Origin: Charina bottae
Taxonomy: Eukaryota > Chordata > Lepidosauria > Squamata > Charinaidae
Direction: 5' to 3'
Length of the DNA: 64,000 bases
Assembly: GCA_023362775.1 (NCBI GenBank)
Contig: JALMGJ010000019.1
Coordinates: forward strand, 4,357,501-4,421,500
A program made the position numbers and the translations under genes. Below the pieces are notes generated by a model, which was given only the letters and a program-made list of their open reading frames with translations, did no database searches and was not told where the DNA came from. Below are positions 44,331 to 54,189 of this stretch, one piece after another (the stretch's first letter is position 1; each line of letters begins with the position of its first letter).

Positions 44331-44938
44331 CTGGCAAATAGAAGGGGAAGAAATGGAAGCAGTGACAGATTTTATTTTCTTGGGCTCCAAGATCACCGCA
44401 GACGGTGACTGCAGCCATGAAATTAAAAGACGCTTGCTCCTTGGGAGGAAAGCTATGGCAAACCTAGACAGCATATTAAAAAGCAGAGACATCACCTTGC
44501 CGACAAAGGTCCGTATAGTTAAAGCTATGGTTTTTCCAGTAGTAATGTATGGCTGTGAGAGTTGGACCATAAGGAAGGCCGAGCACTGAAGAATTGATGC
44601 TTTCAAACTGTGGTGCTGGAGAAGACTCTTGAGAGTCCCTTGGACTGCAAGGAGGTCAAACCAGTCAATCCTAAAGAAAATCAACCCTGACTGCTCATTG
44701 GAAGGACAGATGCTGAAGCTGAAGCTCAAATACTTTGGCTACCTAATGCGAAGAGAGGACTCACTGGAAAAGACCCTGATGCTGGGAAAGACTGAAGGCA
44801 AAAGGAGAAGGGGACGGCAGAGGATGAGATGGTTAGATAGCATCACCGATGTAATGAACATGAATTTGAGTAAACTCCGAGAGACAGTGGAGGACAGGAA
44901 GGCCTGGCGTGCTATGGTCCATGAGGTCACGAACAACA
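44331..44938 (+). mobile_element. BovB/RTE LINE, longest copy (variant 1)
   Basis: It covers the end of the RT domain and the whole C-terminus. Frames: FIFLGSKITADGDCSHEIKR and VMYGCESWTIRKAEH (44353-44589), then after a stop LKLKYFGYLMRREDSLEKTL and EGKRRRGRQRMRWLDSITDV (44629-44967). FLGS and YGCESW are strong BovB signatures. A possible 9-bp duplication AAGTGTTTC lies at 44322-44330 and 44939-44947. It ends gaacaacaaa, the (CAA)n tail. Stops at 44587 and frame offsets make it non-functional. Confidence 0.9.
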
Positions 44939-44949
44939 AAGTGTTTCTG

Positions 44950-45654
44950 ATCCTCTCTGTTGTATAGAAAGACCAGCATATTAAGAGGAAAAAAGAGGAA
45001 ATTCAGAAGCCAGAATCATGGTATGCAAAAAATGATTTATTGGTACTTTGGTTAATAAAGTAAAACATTTGCTTGTCAGAACAACCAATGTTATCAGTAG
45101 ATCCATGACTGATAAGAAGATAATTATTTGGCAGGTGGTAATGGTCAGTTTAGCTACAAAACGGGCAGCCGATCAGTGATGGATGAAGTAACTCTAATTA
45201 TTGGCTGCAAAAATATGAGATATAACAGAACCCCCAGACAAAAACAACCACATACAGTATTTCTTTTAGACAAGAGTGAGAAATCAAAGGTGGTTGCAAT
45301 TCAAACAAGATTACTCCACCAACCCAATAAAATTGAGATTTTATCTTTGAACAACTCATTTCCATGTTATGATTCTTCTTCTTCTTCTTCTTCTTCTTCT
45401 TCTTCTTCTTCTTCTTCTTCTTCTTCTTCTTCTTCTTCTTCTAATTCTCATCATTTCAACAGCAGTTTATTCTGCAGGGTGATATGGCTTACTATTAAGA
45501 AAAGCAAATGTATGATGTTTTTCGCATATAAAGCTGGTTCACAGTCCTTTACATACTGATTAACATCTCCCAACAGAAGAACCTTTTTACTACCGTATGT
45601 TCAAATGTTTTCTTTAGAAGCAGGTAATTTTCATGTGTCTCGCTGTAACAAACC
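44950..45654. other. No gene; contains (TTC)n at 45374-45442
   Basis: Non-coding. The microsatellite has about 23 TTC units and produces a poly-Ser ORF that is an artefact. Confidence 0.6.
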
Positions 45655-45760
45655 CACTCATTTTGGCTGATCTTGAAAAGCTAAGCTGTGTCAGACCTGA
45701 TTAATACTGGGATGGAAGACCACCACAAGCCTCTATAGGGGAGGTGAGAGCAGTGGAAGT
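45655..45760 (+). mobile_element. 5S-rRNA-derived SINE fragment
   Basis: ggctgatcttgaaaagctaagc, then gtcagacctgattaatactgggatggaagaccacc, follow the 5S rRNA internal promoter region (gatctcggaagctaagcagggtc...tggttagtacttggatgggagacc) with many substitutions. This fits SINE3/AmnSINE-like heads and not a 5S gene. Confidence 0.7.
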
Positions 45761-47964
45761 GATGGTGCAAATGAATGACTTACATATTTGCATCAGAAGT
45801 CATGCACAAATACAAAGTTATGTTCTTTGCTCAAGTCATGGCATAACGTCATCCTTTTGACATCATCAAACTTGTTATGGTTGCCAACAGAGATGATCAG
45901 GAAAACCAAGGGCTTTAGATTGGACTGAGAAGTAAAAGAAAAAAAGGCCAGAAGAATGCAATGACTTACATGTACAAGCCCGACATGAAGTTTTCTTAGC
46001 TGTTAGACATAATGAAGTGTGAAATAGGAAGAATGAAGAATTCATTACATTAGAATTTTTATATGAAGAAACTAATTTCAGACCAACTGAATGCATAGGA
46101 GAGCCACGTGAACACATCAACACAGACATATATTAGAATATCACAGAATAAATGTGAACAAAACGTGTACAAAATGCACTTACTAGGAAAACAATGTGTA
46201 GCAGTGTGCTATGGAAAAGGTACATGTAAAATGCATGCCTGCAGGAAAACATAGGTACAAAAAAATACAGGGAGAGGTGTCCATGAATATAGATATAAAT
46301 TCATGCAAATTATTTCTGCAAAGTTCATAAACAATGGAGCTAAACAACTTGTGATCAGTAACAATAATCAGAAATCAATAACAACAATAAAACTGTGCAT
46401 CCACAGGAGAAAAATAAGGAATACAAGTGGATACATTGAAAATTAATTAATTAATTAATTAAAGTCTAGATAGCCAAGGAGGTAGGGACTGAGGACCATT
46501 GAAGAGATGCTTGTACTATCAGCAGGAAGAAATTCACATGCACACCTTGGCCATTACATAGCTTAGGAGGAACAATTAGTATAAAACATGCCACTCTACC
46601 CATGAAAATGTAGAAATTTTCTTCCATTAAATAAAATTAAATTAAAAAGCAGATGCCTTTCATCCAGCCAAAGGACAACCATTAAGAAAAATTGTATGCT
46701 TGCTTTGACAGGTTTGGAGGAATAATGGATAATGACTGGAAAGAACCCCCAAAGTACGGAAAGGAGGTAAATTGCTCTATTTTCTATGTGTTAATTGATC
46801 CTTATGATTTATTATGCTGCAAGTAAAGGCCCTCACATTGGTTAACCATATTTATCTTTCAACTTTCCCCCCTTATGGTAATCGGTCACTCTAACCAGCA
46901 TATTTCTTGGTCCTAGCTTGATACATAGTGGAAGGTGGGAGAAGTGACAGTGTATGGATTGGAACAATAACATTAGTGAAAAAACTGAACGAGAAAGAAG
47001 CCAATCAACAGCCTGTTTGACTTTTTTAAAAATAGGGATAACTGAAGTTCCCTGCCAACCCTTTCTTACCCCAGCCATAAGTTTACTATGTAGTTTAAAC
47101 AATAACTTAGAAAACAATCTAAATTGTTGGTTCTATATTGGTTCTCTACATTGGTTCTATCAAGCATGTTCGGATGGAATCATACCTTGTCCATTCTATG
47201 GAAGGAATCAAATACAATATAAAAGGCATTTGTTATATGAATTGCATATTTTTAAGCTGATTCAGTGCTGTGATAGTTGCAAAAGTCTATTTGCTCTAGG
47301 CAGAGATGATTCATAATTTCTGTCCAGTGCTCTGGTCATTTAGAAGAGGACAACATGTCCAATAAACTGATGAGGGATAATTGGAGGAGGCGCCCGTCAA
47401 TCTGGATCAAATCCAATCGTCAATTTGAATTGTTTAATCAAATCACTTCTATTTGAATTGCTGATTGGATATAAAATGGATTCCAGAATTGATCTGAAGA
47501 TTCAGATTGAAGGGCTGATATGACTGAACTGCATTGAAATTAGAAATTAAAATAAAAATTCAATATAACCCTATAAAACCCCATCCTTCCTCTCAAAGGA
47601 AAAAAAAAAAAGATAAAAAAGATGGAGACTGAAGAAAAAGAAATGGGAAGTCAGAGAGTTTTTACAAAGAAATTCTGAAGAGGCTTTTTTAAAAAAAACC
47701 CTCTTTTTGAATGAATGAATGAATGAATGAATGAATGAATGAATGAATGAATGAACGAACAAATGAATTAGTTGGTTTTAAAATTCAGCTTGAAACATAT
47801 AAGGGTATTGTTATATAAGAATTACTAATTACTTTTTGTTTATTTAAGGCAAATATGATAGTCAAATTTAAGATGTACTAATATTATGACAGCAGGAGAC
47901 AACAATATTGTGACTACCTTTTGTTTTAATTTTTTTCTGTTTCATTAGGTGAGAAATGCAGAGA
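45761..47964. other. No gene; two simple repeats
   Basis: (AATT)n at about 46440-46462 and (GAAT)n at 47709-47758 are the only clear features. ORFs such as 46954-47316 have no recognisable content. Confidence 0.5.
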
Positions 47965-48190
47965 ACCAGTTTGGTGTAGTGGTTAAAGGCATCAGGCTAG
48001 AAACCAGGATAATGTGAGTTCTACTCCTGCCTTAGGCACAAAGCCAGCTGGGTGACCTTGGGCCAGTCACTTTCTCTCAGCCCTAGGAAGGAGGCAATGG
48101 CAAACCACTTCTGAAAAACCTTGCCAAGAAAACTGCAGGGACTTGTCCAGGCAGTCTCCGAGAATTGGACATGATTGAATGGATTAAAAA
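47965..48190 (+). mobile_element. tRNA-derived SINE with RTE-like tail
   Basis: The A-box-like tttggtgtagtggttaaagg, B-box-like gtgagttctactcc, then the MIR-like agccagctgggtgaccttgggccagtcac core, a caatggcaaaccacttctgaaaaac block, and cgagaattggacatgattgaatgga, which resembles BovB/RTE-type SINE tails. An A-rich end follows at 48185-48193. Confidence 0.7.
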
Positions 48191-48799
48191 AAAAGCAGGG
48201 GGGAAGCAGTATGTCATTTTTTTCCCTCATAGGAACCAAAACATTTATACAGTATTTTTATGCTATGTGTACTTACCTGGGCATAAGGTCCATTTGGCTG
48301 GGGAAGTCTTGCTTCTTCATCCTTTTAATATCACTTTTATTCCTGGTTGCTACTAAATTGATATGTTTAGAGGAACATAGAAGGAGCTATTGAAGATAGT
48401 CCACTTTTCTTCAAACTGGATCATTTTCCAGACTGGACATGGCTGCCAGACTTCTAGTGCAAAAGAGCATCAGTTTTACCAAAGAATGGAACTGTTCTTC
48501 CAAGGTGAGACAGCTAACCAGGTAAAATAGTGAAGGATTGATTTTAGGGAAATGGTCAGTTCCTTACAATTCTGCCTCAACCACAGACATACAGCTCCAG
48601 TGCATTCAAGAAGTGGCATTATAATTCCTTATGAACACCTTTTGTTTCTCACAATGCCCCCCTCAATTTATCTGTCTGAAATTTGACAATGTCTGAAGTG
48701 TGATTTCCCATCAGAGGGATTATTATTACTGCAAAATCCATCATATTCTATCCCAAAGAAATGAAGTTACAGATACTTTTTAATATGTAAACATTAGAT
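48191..48799. other. No recognised feature
   Basis: Non-coding DNA, no motif seen. Confidence 0.45.
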
Positions 48800-49030
48800 G
48801 TAAAGGTGAGAAGACAGGATACCCTGGAGAAGAAGCTGATGCTAGGGAAAGTGGAAGGCCAAAGGAAGAGGGGCCGACCAAGGGCAAGATGGATGGATGA
48901 TATTCTGGAGGTGACAGACTCAACCATGGGGGAGCTGAGGATGGTGACGGCCGACAGGAAGCTCTGGCGTGGGCTGGTCCATGAAGTCACAAAGTGTCGG
49001 AAGCGACTGAATGAATAAACAACAAAAAGA
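48800..49030 (+). mobile_element. BovB/RTE LINE C-terminal fragment (variant 2)
   Basis: An open frame (48806-49018) gives RRQDTLEKKLMLGKVEGQRK, GRPRARWMDDILEVTDSTMG and KLWRGLVHEVTKCRKRLNE, then the aataaacaacaaaaag tail. It matches the minus-strand copies at 35673 and 41698. Confidence 0.88.
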
Positions 49031-49914
49031 TGTAAAGGAGCGTAATTCAGTACACACACCCCGACGAACACAAAAAAACAGTTCATCTGAAATTTGCCAT
49101 ACTTATTCCTGTCTTAACGGTCTGATTTCCCAAAAGGTTTCTACAGTTGGATTGAATATAATTAATAATAATAATAATTCTATAAATATAATGCAATAAG
49201 ATTGAGTTGGATTTTTTCTTTTCATTTCTTTTCTTGCTAGGCAATGGGAGAATGGGGTTCTTTTTTTTTTCTAATTCTCTAGACATGAGCACTGAAGCAG
49301 ACAATGAGACAGCCAGTATAACTTTGACCTATTCATCATTTTTCAGAGCATAAACAAATTTGTTGGTTTCTGCACAACTCCTAGTAAACTCTTTTAAGAG
49401 TCACTGACTTTAAAAGGAGAAATGAGAATATCTTCAAATCTCAATGTGTCTTGTGGGGGGGAAAGTTTATTATCTTTGTTTCTCTGAGTAGCAAATCACT
49501 TTATCTCTGAAATTCCATTAAATTATTATTAACCCCTCAAATACTAAAGAAGGACCTAAAAAAAAGAAAAGAAAATCACAGATATGTGTGAAATATTGAA
49601 CACTCAAAAAATCACTTCATGAAGATTCAGTTGGCTTGCAATATTTATGACACAGTAAAAGTTTATTGTCATTTCTCTTTAGAAAAAAACAACTACATTT
49701 TGTTGTAAAAGTTTTATTATTTTTCTCCCAAATTGCACAAGATTGGAACATGGATAGTGAACATCAGCCTCAATAATTCAGTCCTCCAATGCTTGTGTGT
49801 TCTGCCATCAACTGAACATAACTCTTTTGATACAAATTGTCTTTCCCACTTGCTTGACAAAGCCTATCCTAATTTTTTGCAAGTCAAGATCAGATCCTGG
49901 AGAATTTCTACCAA
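49031..49914. other. No recognised feature
   Basis: AT-rich DNA with short (AAT)n at about 49161-49178. Confidence 0.45.
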
Positions 49915-50165
49915 TATCAATATCAACCAATATCAACCAAGCAGCAAACAACAACCCAATCAAAGTACTACCAAGGAGAGTACAACACCCCCACCAACAC
50001 AGGCAGGACAAGCCAGGGTAAATAAACAGAGAGCAAGTTCCACTCCCTTTTCGCACTGAAGATGTTGCCTAGCCTGGCAATGAAATGTCTGCAAGAAAAC
50101 AACAAGGCTCAGAGAGCACCAAGGACTCCACAGTTCAACCCTGAGCTACAAATATTCTCTTTGAT
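49915..50165 (+). mobile_element. PLE 3' end (family A), truncated
   Basis: It aligns with the last 250 bp of the minus-strand PLE at 51066-52460. A coding tail in broken frame (NNPIKVLPR, then PPPTQAGQARVNKQRAS), then a hammerhead-like core, then gctcagagagcaccaaggac and gagctacaaatattctc. This same terminus forms both arms of the foldback at 11779-12060. Confidence 0.8.
50048..50099 (+). ncRNA. Hammerhead-like motif of PLE family A
   Basis: CTGAAGA at 50056-50062, stem II GTTGCC (50064-50069) with GGCAAT (50076-50081), an intact GAAA (50082-50085), then T-GTC with GTC at 50087-50089. TGC after GTC pairs with GCA just before the core as the start of stem I; TTTTC and GAAAA extend it with a 2-nt offset. 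This is the most complete core in the family after 51112-51165. Confidence 0.68.
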
Positions 50166-50602
50166 TAATTTCTCCAGAGTCAAGTTTGGGGAAAAAAAAC
50201 TTTGAAGAATCATAGCATAAAAACTTTCCTCTAACCTCTGATCTTATTCAGGTTGAATTACAATTATAACCACAGAATAATTTCCAATTTCCATTTTTCC
50301 ATTCATAAACATCTCCCTGCTATATAAATCTATCAAAACTAAGGTCAGTACTTCCACTAGTGATACCAACAAAAAATGAGAGAAATAGATGATTAATGGT
50401 TAGGGTTCCACCAACCCTTCATTTTATATGTCCCTATTAAATATGGTACAATCAAAGAGAGATAAACTGAAGATGGACAGAATTGCTCCCTTATAACCAA
50501 AGGAACTTCTATGGTTTTTCAGCATAATATATAATGTATTTATACTGGGCCATTTTGAGACAAGGATTCTGGAGTTTAGTGGAGCAATATAGATGCTATA
50601 AG

Positions 50603-50905
50603 GGGCATGGTGGCTCAGTGTGTAAGATGCCAGGCTTGTCGATCGGAAGATTGCAAGTTCAGAGGTTCGAATCCTTTGTCCCACATGATGGAGTGAGCTC
50701 CCACAATAGCCCCAGCTCTTGCCAACCTAGCAATTTGAAAGCATTCAGTGGGTAGGTAACAGCATTCCGCGTGCGTCATGCCAGCCACATGACCGTGGAA
50801 GCGTCTTCAGACAACGCTGTCTCTTTGGCTAACAAACAGAGATGAGCACCAGCCCCTAGAGTCGGACATGACAGCACAAATGTGCGGTCTTTACCTTTAC
50901 CTTTT
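50603..50905 (+). mobile_element. Sauria-type tRNA-derived SINE
   Basis: Full-length: head with A box (GGCTCAGTGTG) and B box (GGTTCGAATCC), body, and a tctttacctttaccttttt tail. A perfect 15-bp target duplication lies at 50588-50602 and 50906-50920. The intact B box and perfect duplication suggest a fairly young copy. Confidence 0.92.
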
Positions 50906-51111
50906 TATAGATGCTATAAGTCTCTACAATTTTAAACTCCTCACAATCCCCAAAATGCAAAATGTAAAACTGAGGATCAAATATGGCATGAGGGTTCTGG
51001 AAATCCTGAAAGGTGCTGGAAGACTATATGCAGACTGGACACATTTTTTGGCATGCTTGCCTCAAGTAGATATTCTTCTCTATGGTGTCCTTGGTGCTCT
51101 CTGAGCCTTGT

Positions 51112-51165
51112 TGTTTTCTTGCAGACGTTTTATTGCCAGACTAGGCAACATCTTCAGTGCAAAAA
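51112..51165 (-). ncRNA. Hammerhead-like motif at the 3' end of PLE family A
   Basis: Minus strand: CTGAAGA at 51157-51151, stem II GTTGCC/GGCAAT, AAAAC, then GTC at 51126-51124. Stem I is strong: TTTTTGCA before the core pairs with TGCAAGAAAA after GTC. The G of GAAA reads A here, while the copy at 50048 keeps G but has T for C, so together the copies point to a GAAAC-GTC ancestor. Confidence 0.7.
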
Positions 51166-51924
51166 GGGAGTGGGACTTGCTCTCTGTTTATATACCCTGG
51201 CTTCTCCTGCCTGTGTTGGTGGGGGTGTTGTTCTCACCTTGGTAGTTCCTTGGTTGGGCTGTTGTTTGCTGCTTGGTTGATTGACTGAATTAATAGTTCC
51301 TTGATTAGGGTATATTGTGTTGTTTGATTGCTCCTCTGGTGCTAATCTTGGTGTTAATCTTTGCCTATCTGGGTGTTGATTGCTGGCAAGGTGGTGTTCT
51401 GGTGTTCTGGCTTTTCTGTTGTCTCTTATGAATGGTATGTAAATGTTGTTTAACTCTATGTGTCTGTTGGTGGCTGCTTTGTTTGAGTGCCAAGCTTCCA
51501 GGAATTCTCTAGCATTTTTGGATTTGGCTTGGTTTAAGATGCTCACAGTTTCCCAGTTGAAAGTATGGTTGAGTCTGTCCATGTGTTGTGAGATTAAGGA
51601 GTTTTCATTGTGTCTTCTGACTGCTAGTTGGTGTTCATGAATGTGTTCTGCTAGTCTTCTGCTGGTCTGTCCTACATAGTGGCTGCTACAGTCCTTACAC
51701 TGTATATTGTAGATAACTCCTGTTTTTTCTTCTTGGGCTACTGGGTCTTTTGGGTTACATACGATGTTCTGAAGGGTTTTGGTTGGTTTATGTGTTACGG
51801 TGATGCCATGTTGTTGTAACAGTCTATTAGTAGTTTCTGAGATGTTTCTGATGTACAGTATGGCAGTGTAATCCTTTTCATAGCTTCTGTTGGTTTTGCT
51901 GTGGTGGGTTAAGTGGTCAGGCAC
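51154..51924 (-). pseudogene. PLE GIY-YIG endonuclease and C-terminal region
   Basis: A 256-residue open frame. It contains GVIYNIQCKDCSSHYVGQT (GIY-YIG core, here GVIY...YVG), RRLAEHIHEHQLAV, SQHMDRLNHTFNW and AREFLEAWHSNKAATNRHIE, then a Gln/Pro/Asn-rich tail of degenerate NQ repeats reaching the hammerhead region. The nuclease nicks DNA for PLE insertion. The Cys pair before YVG is typical of PLE-type GIY-YIG domains. The frame is open, but the RT portion is in another frame, so the element is not functional as a whole. Confidence 0.88.
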
Positions 51925-52025
51925 TTTTTGATAAAGTTGCGTGGGTATCCATTTTGCTGGAAGATGCTATATAAGTGGTCTGTTTCCTTTTTCTGGGGTT
52001 CTGGGTTGCTGCAGTGCGTTTGTGC

Positions 52026-52440
52026 TCATCTGTATAGTGTTCTTACACAGCCCCTCTTGTGGGAGGTTGGGTTATTGCTTTGGTAGTGGAGCACTTGGTT
52101 AGTGTGGGTAGATTTCTGGTAGACTTGTGTTTCTAGAATGCCATCATTTCCTCTATTGATGAGGATGTCCAAGAAGGGTAGTGTGTTGTTGTTTTCTTCT
52201 TCCCTTGTGAATTTTATTCCTTTGAAGATGTTGTTGGTTTCATGTGTTTCCTCCAGTTGATCCTTTTTTATTATGATGAAGGTGTCATCTACAGACCGGA
52301 TCCATACTTTGGGTTGTATGCGTGGGAGTGCTATCCTTTCTAGACTTTGCATTACAATCTCTGATATGAGTCCTGAGAGTGGTGATCCCATGGGTGTTCC
52401 TTTGATTTGTTGGTATATTTGCCCATCAATCTGAAAGTAG
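52026..52440 (-). pseudogene. PLE reverse transcriptase fragment
   Basis: The minus-strand frame contains TYFQIDGQIYQQIKGTPMGS, PLSGLISEIVMQSLE, then WIRSVDDTFIIIKKDQ with the catalytic Asp pair (VDD), then NTLPFLDILINRGNDG and KSTHTNQVLHYQSN. These are the PLE-type RT motifs B to E. The frame ends at a TAG at 52026-52028, and fingers plus motif A are absent by truncation near 52460. Confidence 0.85.
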
Positions 52441-52632
52441 GTGGTGAGGGAGAGGTTCTAGAAACACAAGTTTAATTGTTACACTGTTATGGTTAATTTA
52501 TATCTTATATTAGGCTAATCTGAGATGAACCAGGGACAACTCTTCCATTATTACAAGCAATAAAGGCAGGAAGTGTTTTGGATTGAGTCGCCAGTTGGTG
52601 AGCTACGTTTGGCTAATGATAATTGCTGTTGG

Positions 52633-52762
52633 TAAAAAAAGGGAAAAAAATTGGATACAAATACATATGATGATGCAGAGAATTTTAAAAATTAAGATTT
52701 CAATGAAACCAGAATTTTTTCAACTAGGACTTCTTGGTAGCCAATTAGAAACGTCTTATAGA

Positions 52763-52809
<47 letters not shown>

Positions 52810-52824
52810 CATACATACATACAT

Positions 52825-52894
<70 letters not shown>

Positions 52895-53360
52895 GATAAC
52901 TGCAGCGAGGCTATTATATGCACAAAGGTGGAAAAATACAGAATTGCCCACCATGGAGGATTGGGCAGAACTAGCAGAAATGGCAGTATTGACCTGGTTG
53001 ACCAGGGATAAAACAATAAGTTCTTTCTCAAAAGACTGGAAACCATTTATGGACTTTTTGCTGAAAATGGATAAAAATGACTTGATGATTACTGGATTTG
53101 TTGATTGAAAAGGGTTGAATACGGGAAGAAGTGAACCATGTGATGTAACCTTGATGGGGGAGGAGTGACAATAAGTATGTTTGTAACTGCTGTAAGGAAG
53201 ATCAGAAGTAACTTCTTTAAATATTTATTTTTTCCCCTTTTCTTATCTACTGCACTTTTTCTTTTTCTTTCTCTTTTCTCAATGTCATTTCCTATATCTT
53301 TTTCATGCTTATCTTTTATTTATTTATTTTTAAATCTAATAAAATTATGATTAAAAGAAA
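52633..53360 (+). mobile_element. L1 LINE 3' end, 5'-truncated, with internal microsatellite
   Basis: A perfect 15-bp target duplication (52618-52632 and 53361-53375) brackets the last part of ORF2, a pyrimidine-rich 3' UTR and AATAAAATTATGATTAAAAG. ORF2 pieces: [16 protein letters not shown] before and [15 protein letters not shown]...[17 protein letters not shown] after a long (TA)n/(CATA)n tract at 52764-52891. Confidence 0.88.
52764..52891. repeat. (TA)n/(CATA)n microsatellite inside L1 ORF2
   Basis: About 128 bp of compound repeat in two TA blocks and two CATA blocks. In the intact L1 at 62100 the same place reads [15 protein letters not shown] with no repeat, so the tract expanded within this copy. 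Confidence 0.95.
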
Positions 53361-53429
53361 GATAATTGCTGTTGGCAATTTGTATGAGACATTCATTACC
53401 CTGTTACCAGGCCTGTACAACCTCTGACT

Positions 53430-53735
53430 TTCCTAAAGGAAATCAACCCTGACTGCTCATTGGAAGGACAGATACTGAAGCTGAAGCTCAAATACTCTGG
53501 CCATCTAATGCGAAGAGAGGACTCACTGGAAAAGACCCTGATGCTGGGAAAGACTGAAGGCAAAAGGAGAAGGGGAGGGCAGAGGATGAGATGGTAAGAT
53601 AGCATCACCGATGTAACGAACATGAATTTGAGTAAACTCCGGGAGGCAGTGGAGGACAGGAAGGCCTGGCGTGCTATGGTCCATGAGGTCACGAAGAGTC
53701 GGACACGACTAAATGACTGAACAACAACAAAACGT
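53430..53735 (+). mobile_element. BovB/RTE LINE C-terminal fragment, tandem copy 1 (variant 1)
   Basis: It starts at aaatcaaccctgactgctcattgg and ends at gagtcggacacgactaaatgactgaacaacaac. Encodes LKLKLKYSGHLMRREDSLEK and LMLGKTEGKRRRGRAEDEM-like residues with a stop in the RMRW region. It is nearly identical to 53889-54182 and begins at the same base of the element. Confidence 0.88.
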
Positions 53736-53751
53736 GATTTGGGGTACCAGT

Positions 53752-53888
53752 GGAAGGAAGGAAGGAAGGAAGGAAGGAAGGAAGGAAGGAAGGAAGGAAG
53801 GAAAGGGAAAGGGAAAGGGAAAGGGAAAGGGAAAGGGAAAGGGAAAGGGAAAGGGAAAGGGAAAGGGAAAGGGAAAGGGAAAGGGAAA
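53752..53888 (+). repeat. (GGAA)n then (GGGAAA)n microsatellite
   Basis: Pure purine tract between the two BovB copies. ORFs over it are artefacts. Confidence 0.95.
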
Positions 53889-54182
53889 CCAACCCTGACT
53901 GCTCATTGGAAGGACAGATACTGAAGCTGAAGCTCAAATACACTGGCCACCTAATGCGAAGAGAGGACTCACTGGAAAAGACCCTGATGCTGGGAAAGAC
54001 TGAAGGCAAAAGGAGAAGGGGACGGCAGAGGATGAGATGGTTAGATAGCATCACCGATGTAATGAACATGAATTTGAGTAAACTCCGGGAGGCAGTGGAG
54101 GACAGGAAGGCCTGGCGTGCTATGGTCCATGAGGTCATGAAGAGTCGGACACGACTAAATGACTCAACAACAACAACAACCT
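53889..54182 (+). mobile_element. BovB/RTE LINE C-terminal fragment, tandem copy 2 (variant 1)
   Basis: Open frame with LKLKLKYTGHLMRREDSLEK, RGRQRMRWLDSITDVMNMNL, EDRKAWRAMVHEV and KSRTRLND, then the (CAA)n tail at 54164-54180. The bases acaacctctga occur both before copy 1 (53415-53425) and after copy 2 (54174-54184), so the pair may share one insertion site. Confidence 0.88.
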
Positions 54183-54189
54183 CTGATCT

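Larger units (their letters stand above)
51066..52460 (-). mobile_element. Penelope-like element (family A), 5'-truncated
   Basis: Minus strand: RT fingers/palm part (52440-52026), a degraded linker, GIY-YIG endonuclease and C-terminal repeats (51924-51154), then a hammerhead-like end. No clear target duplication. Related ends occur at 49915-50165 and 11779-12060. Confidence 0.85.

Noticed and set aside
45128..45559. 143-residue ORF with a long poly-Ser run
   Set aside because: The Ser run is a (TTC)n microsatellite, and the flanks have no domain or coding context.
45655..45760. 5S rRNA gene
   Set aside because: Too diverged in the internal promoter and lacking both gene ends; fits a 5S-derived SINE.
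50603..50680. tRNA gene at the SINE heads (also 16910, 63000 and 23037)
   Set aside because: A and B boxes are present, but acceptor and anticodon stems do not pair, and each is followed by a SINE body and tail.
52583..53046. IYIYI / THTYIH ORFs in both strands
   Set aside because: Produced by the (TA)/(CATA) tract inside an L1 fragment; only the L1 C-terminal frame after it is meaningful.
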